Assembly: GCA_965200835.1 (NCBI GenBank)
Contig: OZ241390.1
Location: 682,001 to 746,000 of the forward strand
DNA length: 64,000 bases
Direction: 5' to 3'
From: JAPPFW01 sp965200835
Lineage (GTDB): Bacteria; Actinomycetota; Acidimicrobiia; Spongiisociales; Spongiisociaceae
Shown: positions 27,685-36,501 of the stretch, one piece after another
Position numbering within the stretch: position 1 is the first letter of the stretch
How the letters are laid out: each line of letters opens with the position of its first letter
The notes under the pieces: model-generated
Seen by the model: the letters and a program-made list of their open reading frames with translations, nothing else
Databases searched by the model: none
Told to the model about the DNA's origin: nothing
Translations under genes and position numbers: made by a program

Positions 27685-28816
27685 CCCGAACCCCACCCTC
27701 GAGCTGGTGCGCTTCGGGCGACTGCTACGGGCCCACGGTGTCAACGTCGTAGCTCCCCAGGTGATCGCCTACGTCCGAACGGTGGCCAGTGTCGATCCCG
27801 CCGACATCGGCGACCTCTACTGGGTTGGCCGGATCACCCTCGTAAACCGACAGGCCGACCTGCGCATCTACGACCGGGTCTTCGAAGACTACTTCGTGGG
27901 TTCGGAGCCGGACTCGCTGACTTCCTTGCTGCCGCTAGCTAGGGCTGGGGGCGATGAAGAGGACCCAGCAATGGTCTCGTTCGGTAAAGAAGAACAGGAG
28001 ATGGTCCTGCTGGAGTCCGGTGAGGATCCATCCCCAGGCGTGGGCGGTCCCACCGCATCGGCTTCGGAGGTATTGCGCACCAAGAACTTCGATCGCTGGA
28101 CGGAGGATGAGTTCGCCCAGCTGGTCCGCCTGCTGCCCCGCCTCCGCCTGCCCCAGAAGCTCAGCCGCCGGACCCGTCCTTCCCCACAGGGAGCTCGGAT
28201 CGATCTGCGCCGCAGCATCCGGCACTCGCTCCAGCATGGTGGTGAGTTGATCGAGCTCCGGCGGCGGCGCCGCGTCAAGCGAACCAGACCGGTGGTATTG
28301 ATCGTCGACGTTTCGGGATCCATGACCGGCTTCTCACGTGCCCTGGTGCAGTTCGCCTACGGAACGAGCCGGGCATCGCAGCGGGTGGAGGTCTTCTGCT
28401 TCGGAACCAGGCTGACCCGCCTCACCGATGCTATGCGGATACGCGACCCCGACTCGGCTCTGGAGAAGGCGACCGATCTGGTAATGGATTGGGATGGCGG
28501 CACCCGGATCGGCGAGTCGCTGGCAACCTACGTGACCAGGTGGGGGAAGTACCGCTTCAACCGGGGAGCGATGGTGATCATCTGCTCGGACGGCTTGGAG
28601 CTAGGCGAGCCCATCAGGCTGGCCTGGGCGATGCAACGCCTGTCACGCCAGGCTCACGCCATCATCTGGGTGAACCCGCTGGCGGGCGATCCCAAGTTCC
28701 AGCCACTGGCTCGGGGACTCGTAGCCGCCCTGCCGTTCGTGGACGAGCTGGTAGCGGGCAACAATATGGTGGGCTTGGAAGACCTGGCCCGAGTGCTGGA
28801 AGGCTGGGCAGCCTGA
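27674..28816 (+). CDS. VWA domain CoxE-like protein
   Basis: The 380-residue product has an N-terminal helical region, a charged linker (DEEDPAMVSFGKEEQEMVLLESGED), a basic segment RQKLSRRTRPSPQGARIDLRRSIRHSLQ-like, and a von Willebrand A domain with the MIDAS motif VDVSGSMTGFSRA (D-x-S-x-S) followed by WDGGTRIGESL and IICSDGLELGEP. CoxE proteins pair with MoxR ATPases to mature Mo hydroxylases. GTG 27674 overlaps the MoxR stop, so translation is coupled. It converges on the aminotransferase gene with three bases between. Confidence 0.88.
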   Translation: MVADPNPTLELVRFGRLLRAHGVNVVAPQVIAYVRTVASVDPADIGDLYWVGRITLVNRQADLRIYDRVFEDYFVGSEPDSLTSLLPLARAGGDEEDPAMVSFGKEEQEMVLLESGEDPSPGVGGPTASASEVLRTKNFDRWTEDEFAQLVRLLPRLRLPQKLSRRTRPSPQGARIDLRRSIRHSLQHGGELIELRRRRRVKRTRPVVLIVDVSGSMTGFSRALVQFAYGTSRASQRVEVFCFGTRLTRLTDAMRIRDPDSALEKATDLVMDWDGGTRIGESLATYVTRWGKYRFNRGAMVIICSDGLELGEPIRLAWAMQRLSRQAHAIIWVNPLAGDPKFQPLARGLVAALPFVDELVAGNNMVGLEDLARVLEGWAA

Positions 28817-28819
28817 CCC

Positions 28820-30121
28820 TTATCCGAACGCTACTTCTTGGATGACCAAGTCCTCCAAGAGGTCTCCTAACGCATCCACCAGCCCGGCGCGCTCCGATGC
28901 GGTCATCACCGTGGATAGGCATCCCATGCCGCGGGGCGCGAGGAAATAACCTCGGTTCATAAGTCCGAGATGAAGCAGATCGGCCAGCTCCGGATCAGCC
29001 CTCTGCACCGCTGCATGGTCGGCGATCGGCTCGGCGGTGGAATGAATGTTATATAGAGAGCCGGCGCAGGTAACTCGGGCTTGGACCATCGAAGCTTCGA
29101 GAACTTGGTTGATACCCTCCGCCAAGTCTTCCCCTTGCTGGTTCAATTCGTCGATCACTTTTGCGGTGAGCATCTCCAGGGTGGCGACACCTGCTGCGGC
29201 ACTGACCGGGTTCCCGTTGAAGGTCCCACCCCAACGAATGCTTCCCTTCGTCGGATGTAAGAGGGCCATGACGTCCTTTCGACCGCCGAACCCACCGATG
29301 GGGAAGCCACCACCGATGATCTTGCCGAAGGTCGTGAGGTCCGGGGTTACTCCATATATGGCTTGAGCACCTCCGTAGTGGAGCCGGAACGAGACGATCT
29401 CATCGAAGATCAGCAGGATCCCGGCGCCGGCGGTCATCTCCCGCAGCGACTCGAGGAAGCTCTGATCGGCGGCTATCACGCCCCCCGCCCCCTGAACAGG
29501 CTCCACTATCACCGCGGCTAGCGTGTCGGAGGAGCGGGTGATACCTGCCTCGCATCCGTCTATGTCGTTGAACGGAAGGGTCACTACCAGATCTTCCACC
29601 GGGGTCGGTATGCCAGCCCCGGGAACGGCCGTGTAGTCGTGCGTTCCGTGATAGCTGCCCTCGAATCTGGCCACCCTGGGCCGCCCGGTGAAGGCTCGGG
29701 CCAGGCGCAGCGCAGCCATGGTCGCTTCGGTCCCCGAGTTGGTAAAGCGAACTTGATCCACCGAGGCCACCCGATCCACCAGCACCTCGGCCAGGCGCAC
29801 CTCGTGCTCGGTGGGTGAGGCAAAGGCAGATCCTCGGGCCGCCGTGTCAGCGGCAACCGCCAGAACTCCCGGATGGGCGTGACCCAGGATCAGTGAGGTG
29901 TAGTTGTTGAGGTAGTCCACCCGCCTATTGCCGTCGGCATCCACCACGTGGCATCCCTCCCCGCCGACCAGCACCGGCGGGAAAGGAGCGAAGAAGGTGG
30001 TGGTCCGGGTGGTACCCCCCGGGAGCACGACCGCCGCCCGCTGGGCGATCTCCATCGACCGGGGATTGCGGGCTATGTAGTCCCTGCTAACTCGGCGTAG
30101 TGACCTGGTGTAGGTTCCCAT
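28820..30121 (-). CDS. Class III aminotransferase (glutamate-1-semialdehyde aminomutase-like)
   Basis: This PLP enzyme of 433 residues has the class III motifs: LPGGTTRTTTFFAPFPPVLVGGEGCHVVDADG at the start, RFTNSGTEATMAALRLARA, FEGSYHGTHDY, the PLP-phosphate aspartate region ILLIFDEIVSFRLHYGGAQ and the catalytic Lys in TFGKIIGGGFPIGGFGG. Similarity to glutamate-1-semialdehyde 2,1-aminomutase is clear, but many such homologues are amino-acid transaminases, and no haem genes are nearby, so a catabolic role is more likely (inference). Length and ends are normal. It converges with the CoxE-like gene. Confidence 0.88.
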   Translation of the reverse strand: MGTYTRSLRRVSRDYIARNPRSMEIAQRAAVVLPGGTTRTTTFFAPFPPVLVGGEGCHVVDADGNRRVDYLNNYTSLILGHAHPGVLAVAADTAARGSAFASPTEHEVRLAEVLVDRVASVDQVRFTNSGTEATMAALRLARAFTGRPRVARFEGSYHGTHDYTAVPGAGIPTPVEDLVVTLPFNDIDGCEAGITRSSDTLAAVIVEPVQGAGGVIAADQSFLESLREMTAGAGILLIFDEIVSFRLHYGGAQAIYGVTPDLTTFGKIIGGGFPIGGFGGRKDVMALLHPTKGSIRWGGTFNGNPVSAAAGVATLEMLTAKVIDELNQQGEDLAEGINQVLEASMVQARVTCAGSLYNIHSTAEPIADHAAVQRADPELADLLHLGLMNRGYFLAPRGMGCLSTVMTASERAGLVDALGDLLEDLVIQEVAFG

Positions 30122-30227
30122 TCTCTTCCCCGACGAGAGCTCGTAGCAAGAGGCTACCGCACCGTTCGGCCAGGATTGAACGCCTTCTCACAGGGGCCGG
30201 GCGGGCGGGCCGATCGGTGGGGTCAGG

Positions 30228-31511
30228 TCAGGGACCCAACAACGCGGCAGGCACCACTGCTATTCGGTCCCGTCGGCGATAGGCTCTGGTACCGGTGGTC
30301 ACCACGATCGCATCGAGGAGGTCGTCACCCAGCTCTCGGGACAACCAGTTCAGATGGCGGACGTCCCGGTCTTCCACGCTACGGGACAGCTTGACTTCGA
30401 CCGCTACCACCCGATCATCGGACCGGACCACCACGAAGTCCACCTCGCGCTGATTGCCTCGCTTTCTCAGATGATGTACCCGAGCCTCACATGCCTGAGC
30501 GTATACGCGCAGATCGAGCCCGATGAGCGATTCGAAGAGACCTCCCAGGAGGATCCCGTCCCTAGGAACCGGAGGACCACCAGCCGAGCCACTCAGAAGA
30601 GCCTTGGTACCAGTGCCGAGCAATATCGCAGCCAGGGAGGGGTCGGCGAGGTGATGTTTGGGCCCCCGGGTCAGCTTGGCAAGTCTGCTCCTGGTGGGAG
30701 CCCAGGCCGGAACCGGATCGAGCATCCAGGCGCTCGAGGGTTCTGCGGTAAGCAACGGTGGCCTTACGGTTCGGTTTGTCCCCCTCGCCGCTGGTAGCGG
30801 CATCCCGGATCCGCTCATACGAAGCCGCCGTCGCGGTAGCGGCTGCGTAGGCGGTCATCCAGCGACGCAGCCCCTCGGGATTGCGCACCCGGTGACCGGC
30901 CTCGGCGTAGTCGATGTCGATGATGCGTCTCACGTAGCCACCAAGAGCAGTACGCAGGCTCCGTCCCGACAAGCGACGCAGGCCAGGTAACCCGCCTCTG
31001 ACGATCTCGGTTACGTAGTCCTCGAGACCGGCATCGGTCGCACCATCGACTGCTGGCCCTCCGCCCGCCACCAACTTCGTCAGGCTGACCGTGGGAGACC
31101 ATGGGGTTGGTGCCGCCCACCCCTCCGAAGTGGCCAGGGGCGCATGCGGATGCTGACGATGCGACCTGCTCCCGAATGGGTCGGCCGTACCGAGGGCGTA
31201 GCCGATCCGGTAAGGATGAACCGGCCCGGACGCGGATCGTCGTCGACTGCCCGCCGGACGATATCCCAGGTAGCAGGATATCGCTGCCACTCGTCGACCA
31301 GCACCGGTTCCGGGGCGCTGGTTATCAGTCGCGGGTCGGCGGCCACTATCTCCAGGGTCTCAGGGTTGTCCATCCGGAATACAGTGGTCGCTCGTTGGAG
31401 TGCGGTAGTCGTCTTCCCTACCCCTCGGAGTCCATCGAGGCTGATAGCGCTGAGATGCGGGAGCAGCTCGTCCAGCTCGTCATCCACGATCCGGCGGTAG
31501 TAGGTCCTCAT
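30228..31511 (-). pseudogene. Frameshifted AAA ATPase with DUF4143 C-terminus
   Basis: Three minus-strand frames join into one protein. Segment one, ATG 31511 to about 31140, has a P-loop GLRGVGKTTTALQ, VLVDEWQRYPATWDIVRRAVD and FILTGSATPSVRPTHSGAGRI. Segment two (about 31140-30740) has EDYVTEIVRGGLPGLRRLSGR and IDIDYAEAGHRVRNPEGLRRW. Segment three (about 30740-30228) has HLADPSLAAILLGTG, LGGLFESLIGLDLRVYAQ, EVDFVVVRSDDRVVAVEVKLS, the nuclease-like EVK motif of DUF4143. Each junction needs one indel. This family is widespread, of unclear function, and often found in mobile or toxin-like contexts. Either it has decayed or the assembly has errors; two breaks in one gene favour decay. Confidence 0.8.
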
Positions 31512-31544
31512 ACCGCAGATCGTAGTGGCCCGACCAAGGCTCGT

Positions 31545-31607
31545 AGGGTACAGAATGCCCCACCTCCAGGGGTCAGTTCGTCCAATCAACAGGGTACAGA
31601 ATGCCCC
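31545..31607. repeat. Two 17-bp direct repeats upstream of DUF4143 ATPase
   Basis: AGGGTACAGAATGCCCC occurs at 31545-31561 and again, identical, at 31591-31607, 46 bases apart. Both lie in the 118-base gap just upstream of the ATPase start (31511, minus strand), so they may be operator sites for its own regulation. The gene itself is broken. Confidence 0.7.
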
Positions 31608-31629
31608 GCTCCCCCTTGCTTGCTCGGGC

Positions 31630-33123
31630 CTATGGCAGGCTCTCGCAGGCCACCCCGTCCCCATCCCGGTCCAGCCTCGCCACGTCACCGTAGTGAGGGA
31701 AGTAGGTGTCGAACCACTCTTGGGACTCCTGCTGGGTATCGAAATCGGAACAGTTCTTCGTGTTCCCCGGATTGGGCGGGACCTGGCTGGTTTCGGGTAC
31801 TTCAGGCGTGCCCAAGGTCGGCGTGCCCAGTACCGGAGTCGCCAGCGCCGGGAACCCGAGGAACGGCCGATCGATATTCACCGTCGAACCGGAGCATTCA
31901 CCTTCGAGTAGCTGGCGCAGGAAGTCGGCTTCCCGTTGATCCACCGACAAACCCCACCTCGCCTTGGTACCGATCCACCCGATGGCATAAGGGCACGTGA
32001 ATTGGCTGTTGGTAGGCATCCACTCGGCAGGATCATCAGAGCCCTTCGACCGATTCGACCGAGCCGATACCGCGATCAGCGCACCCTCATCGTTGGCGAA
32101 CTTCTCTCGCCAATCCGAGGGCCAGGCGTGCGCTCCCGAGGCCCAGGCTTCCGCCAAAGGCACTAGATGATCTATATCCAGGGACCCGGCATCGGTCGAC
32201 CGCACACCGTCGTAGTGCGAATACCACTGACCCGACACTACCCAGCACCTTCGGCCCGGGTCGAGGCCGACCGCCACTATGGAATCGCGGATCAGCACCT
32301 CGCGGCGGGTGTCGCACCCATCGCCATCCAGATCGCTCCAGATGTCGAACAGGTCCCGGTCATAGCCAGTCCGGACTTCAGGAGCGACCACCAGTCCTAG
32401 GAGCAGCCTAAGAGCTGAAACCGTGCTGGTGGCCGAAATTGCATCCGGTTCGGGGAGCAGGTCGAGAGCTCTGGCGAGAAAGGTGGCCATCTGCCCTCGG
32501 GTGACTGACCGGTCAGGACAGTATCTCGTGCCATCCGGGTTGCAACCTGCCGTGATACCGGCCGCCGCCAGCGCATCGATGTTTCTGGCATGACTATTGC
32601 CAGACGTATCGGTAAAGCCCACGGGAGATGCGGACTGCAAGTCGAACGCTCTCACTAGGAAGGTGGCCATCTGGGCACGGGTGACGACTCGATCGGGACA
32701 GTATCTCGTGCCCTCTCGGTTGCAACCTGAGGTGATTCCCAGCTCGGCAAGTCGCTTCACATATGTAGCCCACCAACTCGTCCTGTCAACATCGGTAAAG
32801 CTGACGACCCCTCCTGAGGGGGATTCGTCCAGAGACCGGACAACCCACACCGCCATCAGCCAGCGGAGAAATGGCTCATCCGGACAGATCCGATCCCCTC
32901 CGCAATACGTACCGCTCAGTATTCCCTCGGCTTCCAAAGCGTCGATCGCCGGCTCATGCACGCTACCCTGATCATCCGTAAATGCCAGTGACTCCTTAGC
33001 ACTCCCAAGAATTACTATTAGGATGGCAAAGAGAAGGACAGCCAATAGCAACAGTCTGGGCCTACTCTTGACACAGAGAACCTGATCTTCTATGGTCACC
33101 CTGGAACTGCTCGGTAGTGTCAT
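31630..33123 (-). CDS. Secreted SLH-domain protein with HNH nuclease and Excalibur domains
   Basis: The exported protein (497 residues) starts with a signal anchor (LLLLAVLLFAILIVILGSA, ~25-43), then three SLH-type repeats with FTDVDRTSWWATYVKRLAELGITSGC and two copies of C-REGTRYCPDRVVTRAQMATFLVRA. An HNH/DUF1524-like domain follows (SLDIDHLVPLAEAW, NRSKGSDDPAEWMP), then a spacer with repeated TPVLGTPTLGTPEV and a C-terminal Excalibur calcium-binding motif (DRDGDGVACE). SLH repeats hold proteins to cell-wall glycans, so this looks like a wall-attached DNase. ATG 33123 has AAGGAGG five bases upstream; the ATG 15 bases earlier lies before that site. The SLH-glycan link fits the pyruvyltransferase at 14647. 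Confidence 0.88.
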   Translation of the reverse strand: MTLPSSSRVTIEDQVLCVKSRPRLLLLAVLLFAILIVILGSAKESLAFTDDQGSVHEPAIDALEAEGILSGTYCGGDRICPDEPFLRWLMAVWVVRSLDESPSGGVVSFTDVDRTSWWATYVKRLAELGITSGCNREGTRYCPDRVVTRAQMATFLVRAFDLQSASPVGFTDTSGNSHARNIDALAAAGITAGCNPDGTRYCPDRSVTRGQMATFLARALDLLPEPDAISATSTVSALRLLLGLVVAPEVRTGYDRDLFDIWSDLDGDGCDTRREVLIRDSIVAVGLDPGRRCWVVSGQWYSHYDGVRSTDAGSLDIDHLVPLAEAWASGAHAWPSDWREKFANDEGALIAVSARSNRSKGSDDPAEWMPTNSQFTCPYAIGWIGTKARWGLSVDQREADFLRQLLEGECSGSTVNIDRPFLGFPALATPVLGTPTLGTPEVPETSQVPPNPGNTKNCSDFDTQQESQEWFDTYFPHYGDVARLDRDGDGVACESLP

Positions 33124-33254
33124 ACAGCCCTCCTTCATATGGCAGTTGAATCGGCTAGATGGACGGCTTCTGTCAGCACCATGAGACTACGGTGTTGAAG
33201 CCTATATGCTGCCGGGACAGAGCTTCCATATAGGCGACCGGAACGAAGGGAACG

Positions 33255-34292
33255 ATGAACCAGTACCAACGGATAGGAATGTGCTTCCTAGACCGTCCGG
33301 ATCCTCGCCGCCAGGTAATGCTCTCCCGGCGGATGGAAGAATTGGGTTACGAGTCCGTATGGGTTTGTGAGACCCGGACCGCCCGTGATGCGATCTCGGT
33401 TTTGGGTGCCATAGCCTATGCGACCCGCAGGATCAAGCTCGGCACGGGGGTCGTCAACTCGTGGACTCGACCGGCCTCATTGATGGCTCTGACATTCGCA
33501 ACCCTCGACGAACTTGCTCCGGATCGAACCCTCCTGGGAATCGGAGCTTACTGGGATCCACTGGCCTGGAAACAGGGTATCGACCGACAGAAGCCCCTCA
33601 CTCAGATGCGGGAGTATCTGGAGGTTACCAAGCGGCTGTTGAACCTCGAGCGGGTCACCTATGAGGGCTCTCTCGTACAGGTCCGAGATCTACGTTTAGA
33701 TCTCGGCTACGGCGCCAGCCGACAACCAAAGAACGTACCCATCTACATCGGGGCTACCGGACCCAAGATGCTGGCCCTCTCCGGTGAGATGGCCGACGGA
33801 GTATTGCTCAATGGATTCACCTCCCTCACCTACCTGGCTGATGCCCTCGAACACATCGACTGTGGAGCGAAGCGAGCGGGCCGGCGGGTGGAGGACCTAG
33901 ATCTCCCCCAAACCATCGTCATCGCCATGGATGAGGACGAGGACAAGGCCTTGGCCGTGGCGACCCGGATGACCACCATGTATCTGGGACAACAGCCCCA
34001 CATCGCCCGCGCTAGCGGTGTCGACCAGGACCTGCTGGACGCCGTACGCCATGCGATGGGTGGCTGGCCCCCGCGAGACGGGGGGATCGAGGCGGCTATG
34101 CCGCTGGTACCTGCTCGAGTCGTACGTTCCCTCACCGCCGCAGGCACCCCGGAACAGTGCCGTCGGCAAGTTGCCGCCTATTCGCTGGCCCCGAACATCT
34201 ATCCTACCCTGCTCCCGATCACCGAGAACTACGAAGAGATCATCGAAGTGTTCTCCCCGACCCGGCGCCAGCCCTCACCGAACCCGCAGTAA
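33255..34292 (+). CDS. LLM-class F420-dependent oxidoreductase
   Basis: The 345-residue protein has the luciferase-like monooxygenase/F420 TIM-barrel pattern: RRMEELGYESVWVCE near the start, GAIAYATRRIKLGTGVVNSWTRPASLMALTFATLDELAPDRTLLGIGA, then PIYIGATGPKMLALSGEMADGVLLNGF. This matches F420-dependent members such as methylenetetrahydromethanopterin reductase-like proteins, common in actinobacteria. A strictly FMN-dependent role cannot be excluded. ATG 33255 is divergent from the SLH nuclease and faces the heterocycle operon ending at 34791; it may work with that pathway (inference). The C-terminal SPTRRQPSPNPQ is not conserved in appearance. Confidence 0.88.
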   Translation: MNQYQRIGMCFLDRPDPRRQVMLSRRMEELGYESVWVCETRTARDAISVLGAIAYATRRIKLGTGVVNSWTRPASLMALTFATLDELAPDRTLLGIGAYWDPLAWKQGIDRQKPLTQMREYLEVTKRLLNLERVTYEGSLVQVRDLRLDLGYGASRQPKNVPIYIGATGPKMLALSGEMADGVLLNGFTSLTYLADALEHIDCGAKRAGRRVEDLDLPQTIVIAMDEDEDKALAVATRMTTMYLGQQPHIARASGVDQDLLDAVRHAMGGWPPRDGGIEAAMPLVPARVVRSLTAAGTPEQCRRQVAAYSLAPNIYPTLLPITENYEEIIEVFSPTRRQPSPNPQ

Positions 34293-34790
34293 CAACCTCC
34301 GAGACCGAAGACCCGCACCGCCATCCCCTGTGCCCCGATCTGACGACGACTGGCGGGCTGCCTTTACTGGCCTGACCATCTCCCAAACTGTCCAGTTGGT
34401 CCGGCGGATGCCTCGGGAGCGACGTGAGCTTGTTGGGTTTGGTGCCTCCTGAGCAGCGAGCGATGTCAAGAGGCAACTACCAGGAGCCGTCTGGAGTGGG
34501 TGGCCCTGCCCTATGTCACGTCGTCCGCGTGCCGTCATGCCGTTACCGCAGCGGACGTACCACCGTTCTGAACGATCCGATCAATTTGGTGACAATGCCG
34601 GAACTAGCTGTTCCTGACCATCCGCTCGTGGACGTGTATGCAGGATTCTATCTTGCTGGGTATCCGATAGTGGTCTTCGTGGATCGGTTCGAAGGTATAG
34701 AGTTTCATGCAGAATCTGGCGGGCGGTTCAGGATGTTGTTTTGATCTAAGCGGAATAACCCCACCTGGACGCCCGATCTATCTCTGTGCA
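34293..34790. other. Gene-poor stretch with dispersed repeat and possible small ORF
   Basis: Bases 34340-34460 are one copy of the dispersed repeat also found at 45782-45900. Further on, an ATG at 34594 opens 49 codons to 34744 (MPELAVPDHPLVDVYAGFYL), which read like a folded small protein but have no recognised family or clear ribosome-binding site. The remainder holds nothing I can support. Confidence 0.4.
34340..34460 (+). repeat. Dispersed ~120-bp repeat, copy 1
   Basis: This segment matches 45782-45900 at most positions. In one plus-strand frame both copies read DD(D/E)WRAA-TGLTISQ---LVRRMP and end in a TGA after a CCTCC motif. Many differences fall in third codon positions, which suggests the remnant of a formerly translated sequence, perhaps the end of a mobile-element helix-turn-helix gene (inference). 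Confidence 0.65.
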
Positions 34791-35558
34791 TCAGACCGCC
34801 AACCATCCGCCGTCCACCAGGAGTGTCTCGCCGGTGATATAGCTGCCGGTGGCACCGGCCAGGAACAACACTGCGTTGGCCACCTCGGATGGGACGCCGA
34901 ACCTCTTGAGCAGCGTCTGGTCACGGATCGTCTCGAACAGTTCCCGATTGGCGGGATCGGTACGTAGCTCGTAGTTCATCGAGGACTCGGTCCACCCAGG
35001 GGCCACCGCATTGGCACGGATGCCGAACTCCGCCCATTCGATCGCCATTACCTTGGTGAGCGCGATTACCCCTGCCTTGGCTGCGGTATAGGCACCGATT
35101 CGACCGAATCCCACCGGACCGGCTATAGAAGCGACATTGACGATCGCCCCTGATCCCCGAGTAATCATCGAGGAAGCCACAGCCCTCGACATGTAGAAGA
35201 CCGAGGAGAGATTGGACTCGATCGCCTGCCGCCACTCGTCCAGCTCCAGCTGATCCAGACGGTCGAAGTTCTGGCGTTGGCCGGCGTTGTTGACCAGTAT
35301 GTCGGGAGGTCCGAGCTCTGCGCCCACTTCTTGGATGGCAGACTCGATCTGCCCGGGGTCGGTAACGTCGCAGGCTAACGCTATATGGGCACCGGCCTCC
35401 CCGTCCATCTTTCCGACCGTCCGATCGAGGTCTCCAGCGGTTCGGGCTAGCGCAGCCACTCGCGCCCCTTCCCTGGCAAAGGCCAGGGCAATCTCGCGCC
35501 CGATGCCCCGGCTGGCCCCGGTGACCACCACTACCTTGCCTGCCACAGCTAGATCCAT
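34791..35558 (-). CDS. Short-chain dehydrogenase/reductase
   Basis: The 255-residue classical SDR has the cofactor motif VTGASRGIGREIA, the structural NNAGQ, the Ser-Tyr-Lys site (NVASIAGPVGFGRIGAYTAAKAG) and the C-terminal FLAGATGSYITGETLLVDGGW. The Arg after the glycine-rich motif and ARTAGDLDRT at the end of strand two favour NADP(H). It ends the minus-strand operon that starts with the molybdenum hydroxylase, 21 bases after the nitrilase-family gene, so it may reduce or oxidise a semialdehyde or keto product of that pathway. The exact substrate is not visible. Confidence 0.9.
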   Translation of the reverse strand: MDLAVAGKVVVVTGASRGIGREIALAFAREGARVAALARTAGDLDRTVGKMDGEAGAHIALACDVTDPGQIESAIQEVGAELGPPDILVNNAGQRQNFDRLDQLELDEWRQAIESNLSSVFYMSRAVASSMITRGSGAIVNVASIAGPVGFGRIGAYTAAKAGVIALTKVMAIEWAEFGIRANAVAPGWTESSMNYELRTDPANRELFETIRDQTLLKRFGVPSEVANAVLFLAGATGSYITGETLLVDGGWLAV

Positions 35559-35579
35559 AGTCGCTCCTCGAATCGAATT

Positions 35580-36425
35580 TCAGGCACTCAGCTGAGCGTA
35601 GAGGTCGGGCCGCCGATCCCGGAAGAAGCCCCAATCGTTGCGAATCCGGGAAATGACCGACAGATCGAGATCAGCGATCAGCACCTCATCCTTGCTGTCG
35701 CTTGCTTGAGAGATGATCCTCCCTTTGGGATCAACCCACATCGAGGAACCATAGAAGTGGGAAGAGGATCCGCCTTGGTCGACCCCTACCCGGTTGACCC
35801 CTCCGACATAGTAGATGTTGTCGACCGCGTGGGCCTGGAGTTCGAGCTCCCACAGGTAACGGCTCATGCCGGTAGTTGCAGTCGGGACATAGACAATCTG
35901 GGCCCCGTTGAGCGCCAGGGTCCGAGCTGCTTCAGGGAAGTGCCGGTCGTAGCAGATAAGGATGCCGATGGTTACACCGAAAGGCGTCGGGAAAGTGATG
36001 AACCCGGTATCACCTGGAGCAAAATAGTACTTTTCCACCCCGGTCAGCGTGGGTACCGAGACGATTGGAATGTGACTCTTACGATAAACACCGATCAGAT
36101 CACCATCCGGTCCAATCACCGGTGCACTGTTGTACAGGAGACCGTCGAGGGCTTTCTCGTAGATCGGCGCGATCAGCACGATACCGAGCTCCCGGGCCAG
36201 CTCCTGCATACGCACCATGGTCGGTCCGTCGATCGGTTCAGCTAGATCCAGATGGCGGGCGTTCATCTCGTAGGGGAAGTAGACCGTATTGAACAGCTCT
36301 TGCAGGCAGACGATCCGCGCTCCACTTCCTGCTGCCTCACGTACCAAGCCCTCGGCCCGATCCACGTTCCGCTCCGTGTCATATTCGGTACCCATCTGGA
36401 CGAGCGCGGTTCTCACGATCCGCAT
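35580..36425 (-). CDS. Nitrilase-superfamily amidohydrolase (beta-ureidopropionase/N-carbamoylase type)
   Basis: The 281-residue enzyme has the superfamily's Glu-Lys-Cys triad: Glu in QELFNTVYFPYEMN, Lys in VYRKSHIPIVS and Cys in ILICYDRHFPEAARTLA. GVNRVGVDQGGSSSHFYGSS is a further conserved segment. Beta-ureidopropionases and N-carbamoyl-amino-acid hydrolases release CO2 and ammonia from the ring-opened products of dihydropyrimidinase. The dihydropyrimidinase gene lies directly upstream, which supports this over a simple aliphatic amidase. Length is shorter than eukaryotic beta-ureidopropionase but usual for bacterial members. Confidence 0.88.
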   Translation of the reverse strand: MRIVRTALVQMGTEYDTERNVDRAEGLVREAAGSGARIVCLQELFNTVYFPYEMNARHLDLAEPIDGPTMVRMQELARELGIVLIAPIYEKALDGLLYNSAPVIGPDGDLIGVYRKSHIPIVSVPTLTGVEKYYFAPGDTGFITFPTPFGVTIGILICYDRHFPEAARTLALNGAQIVYVPTATTGMSRYLWELELQAHAVDNIYYVGGVNRVGVDQGGSSSHFYGSSMWVDPKGRIISQASDSKDEVLIADLDLSVISRIRNDWGFFRDRRPDLYAQLSA

Positions 36426-36501
36426 CTCCTTTCGTTACCGGGGCCCGCCATCGATTGAAGCAGCCCGATCACATCATCTCGGTTCGACACACCTGATCCG
36501 A

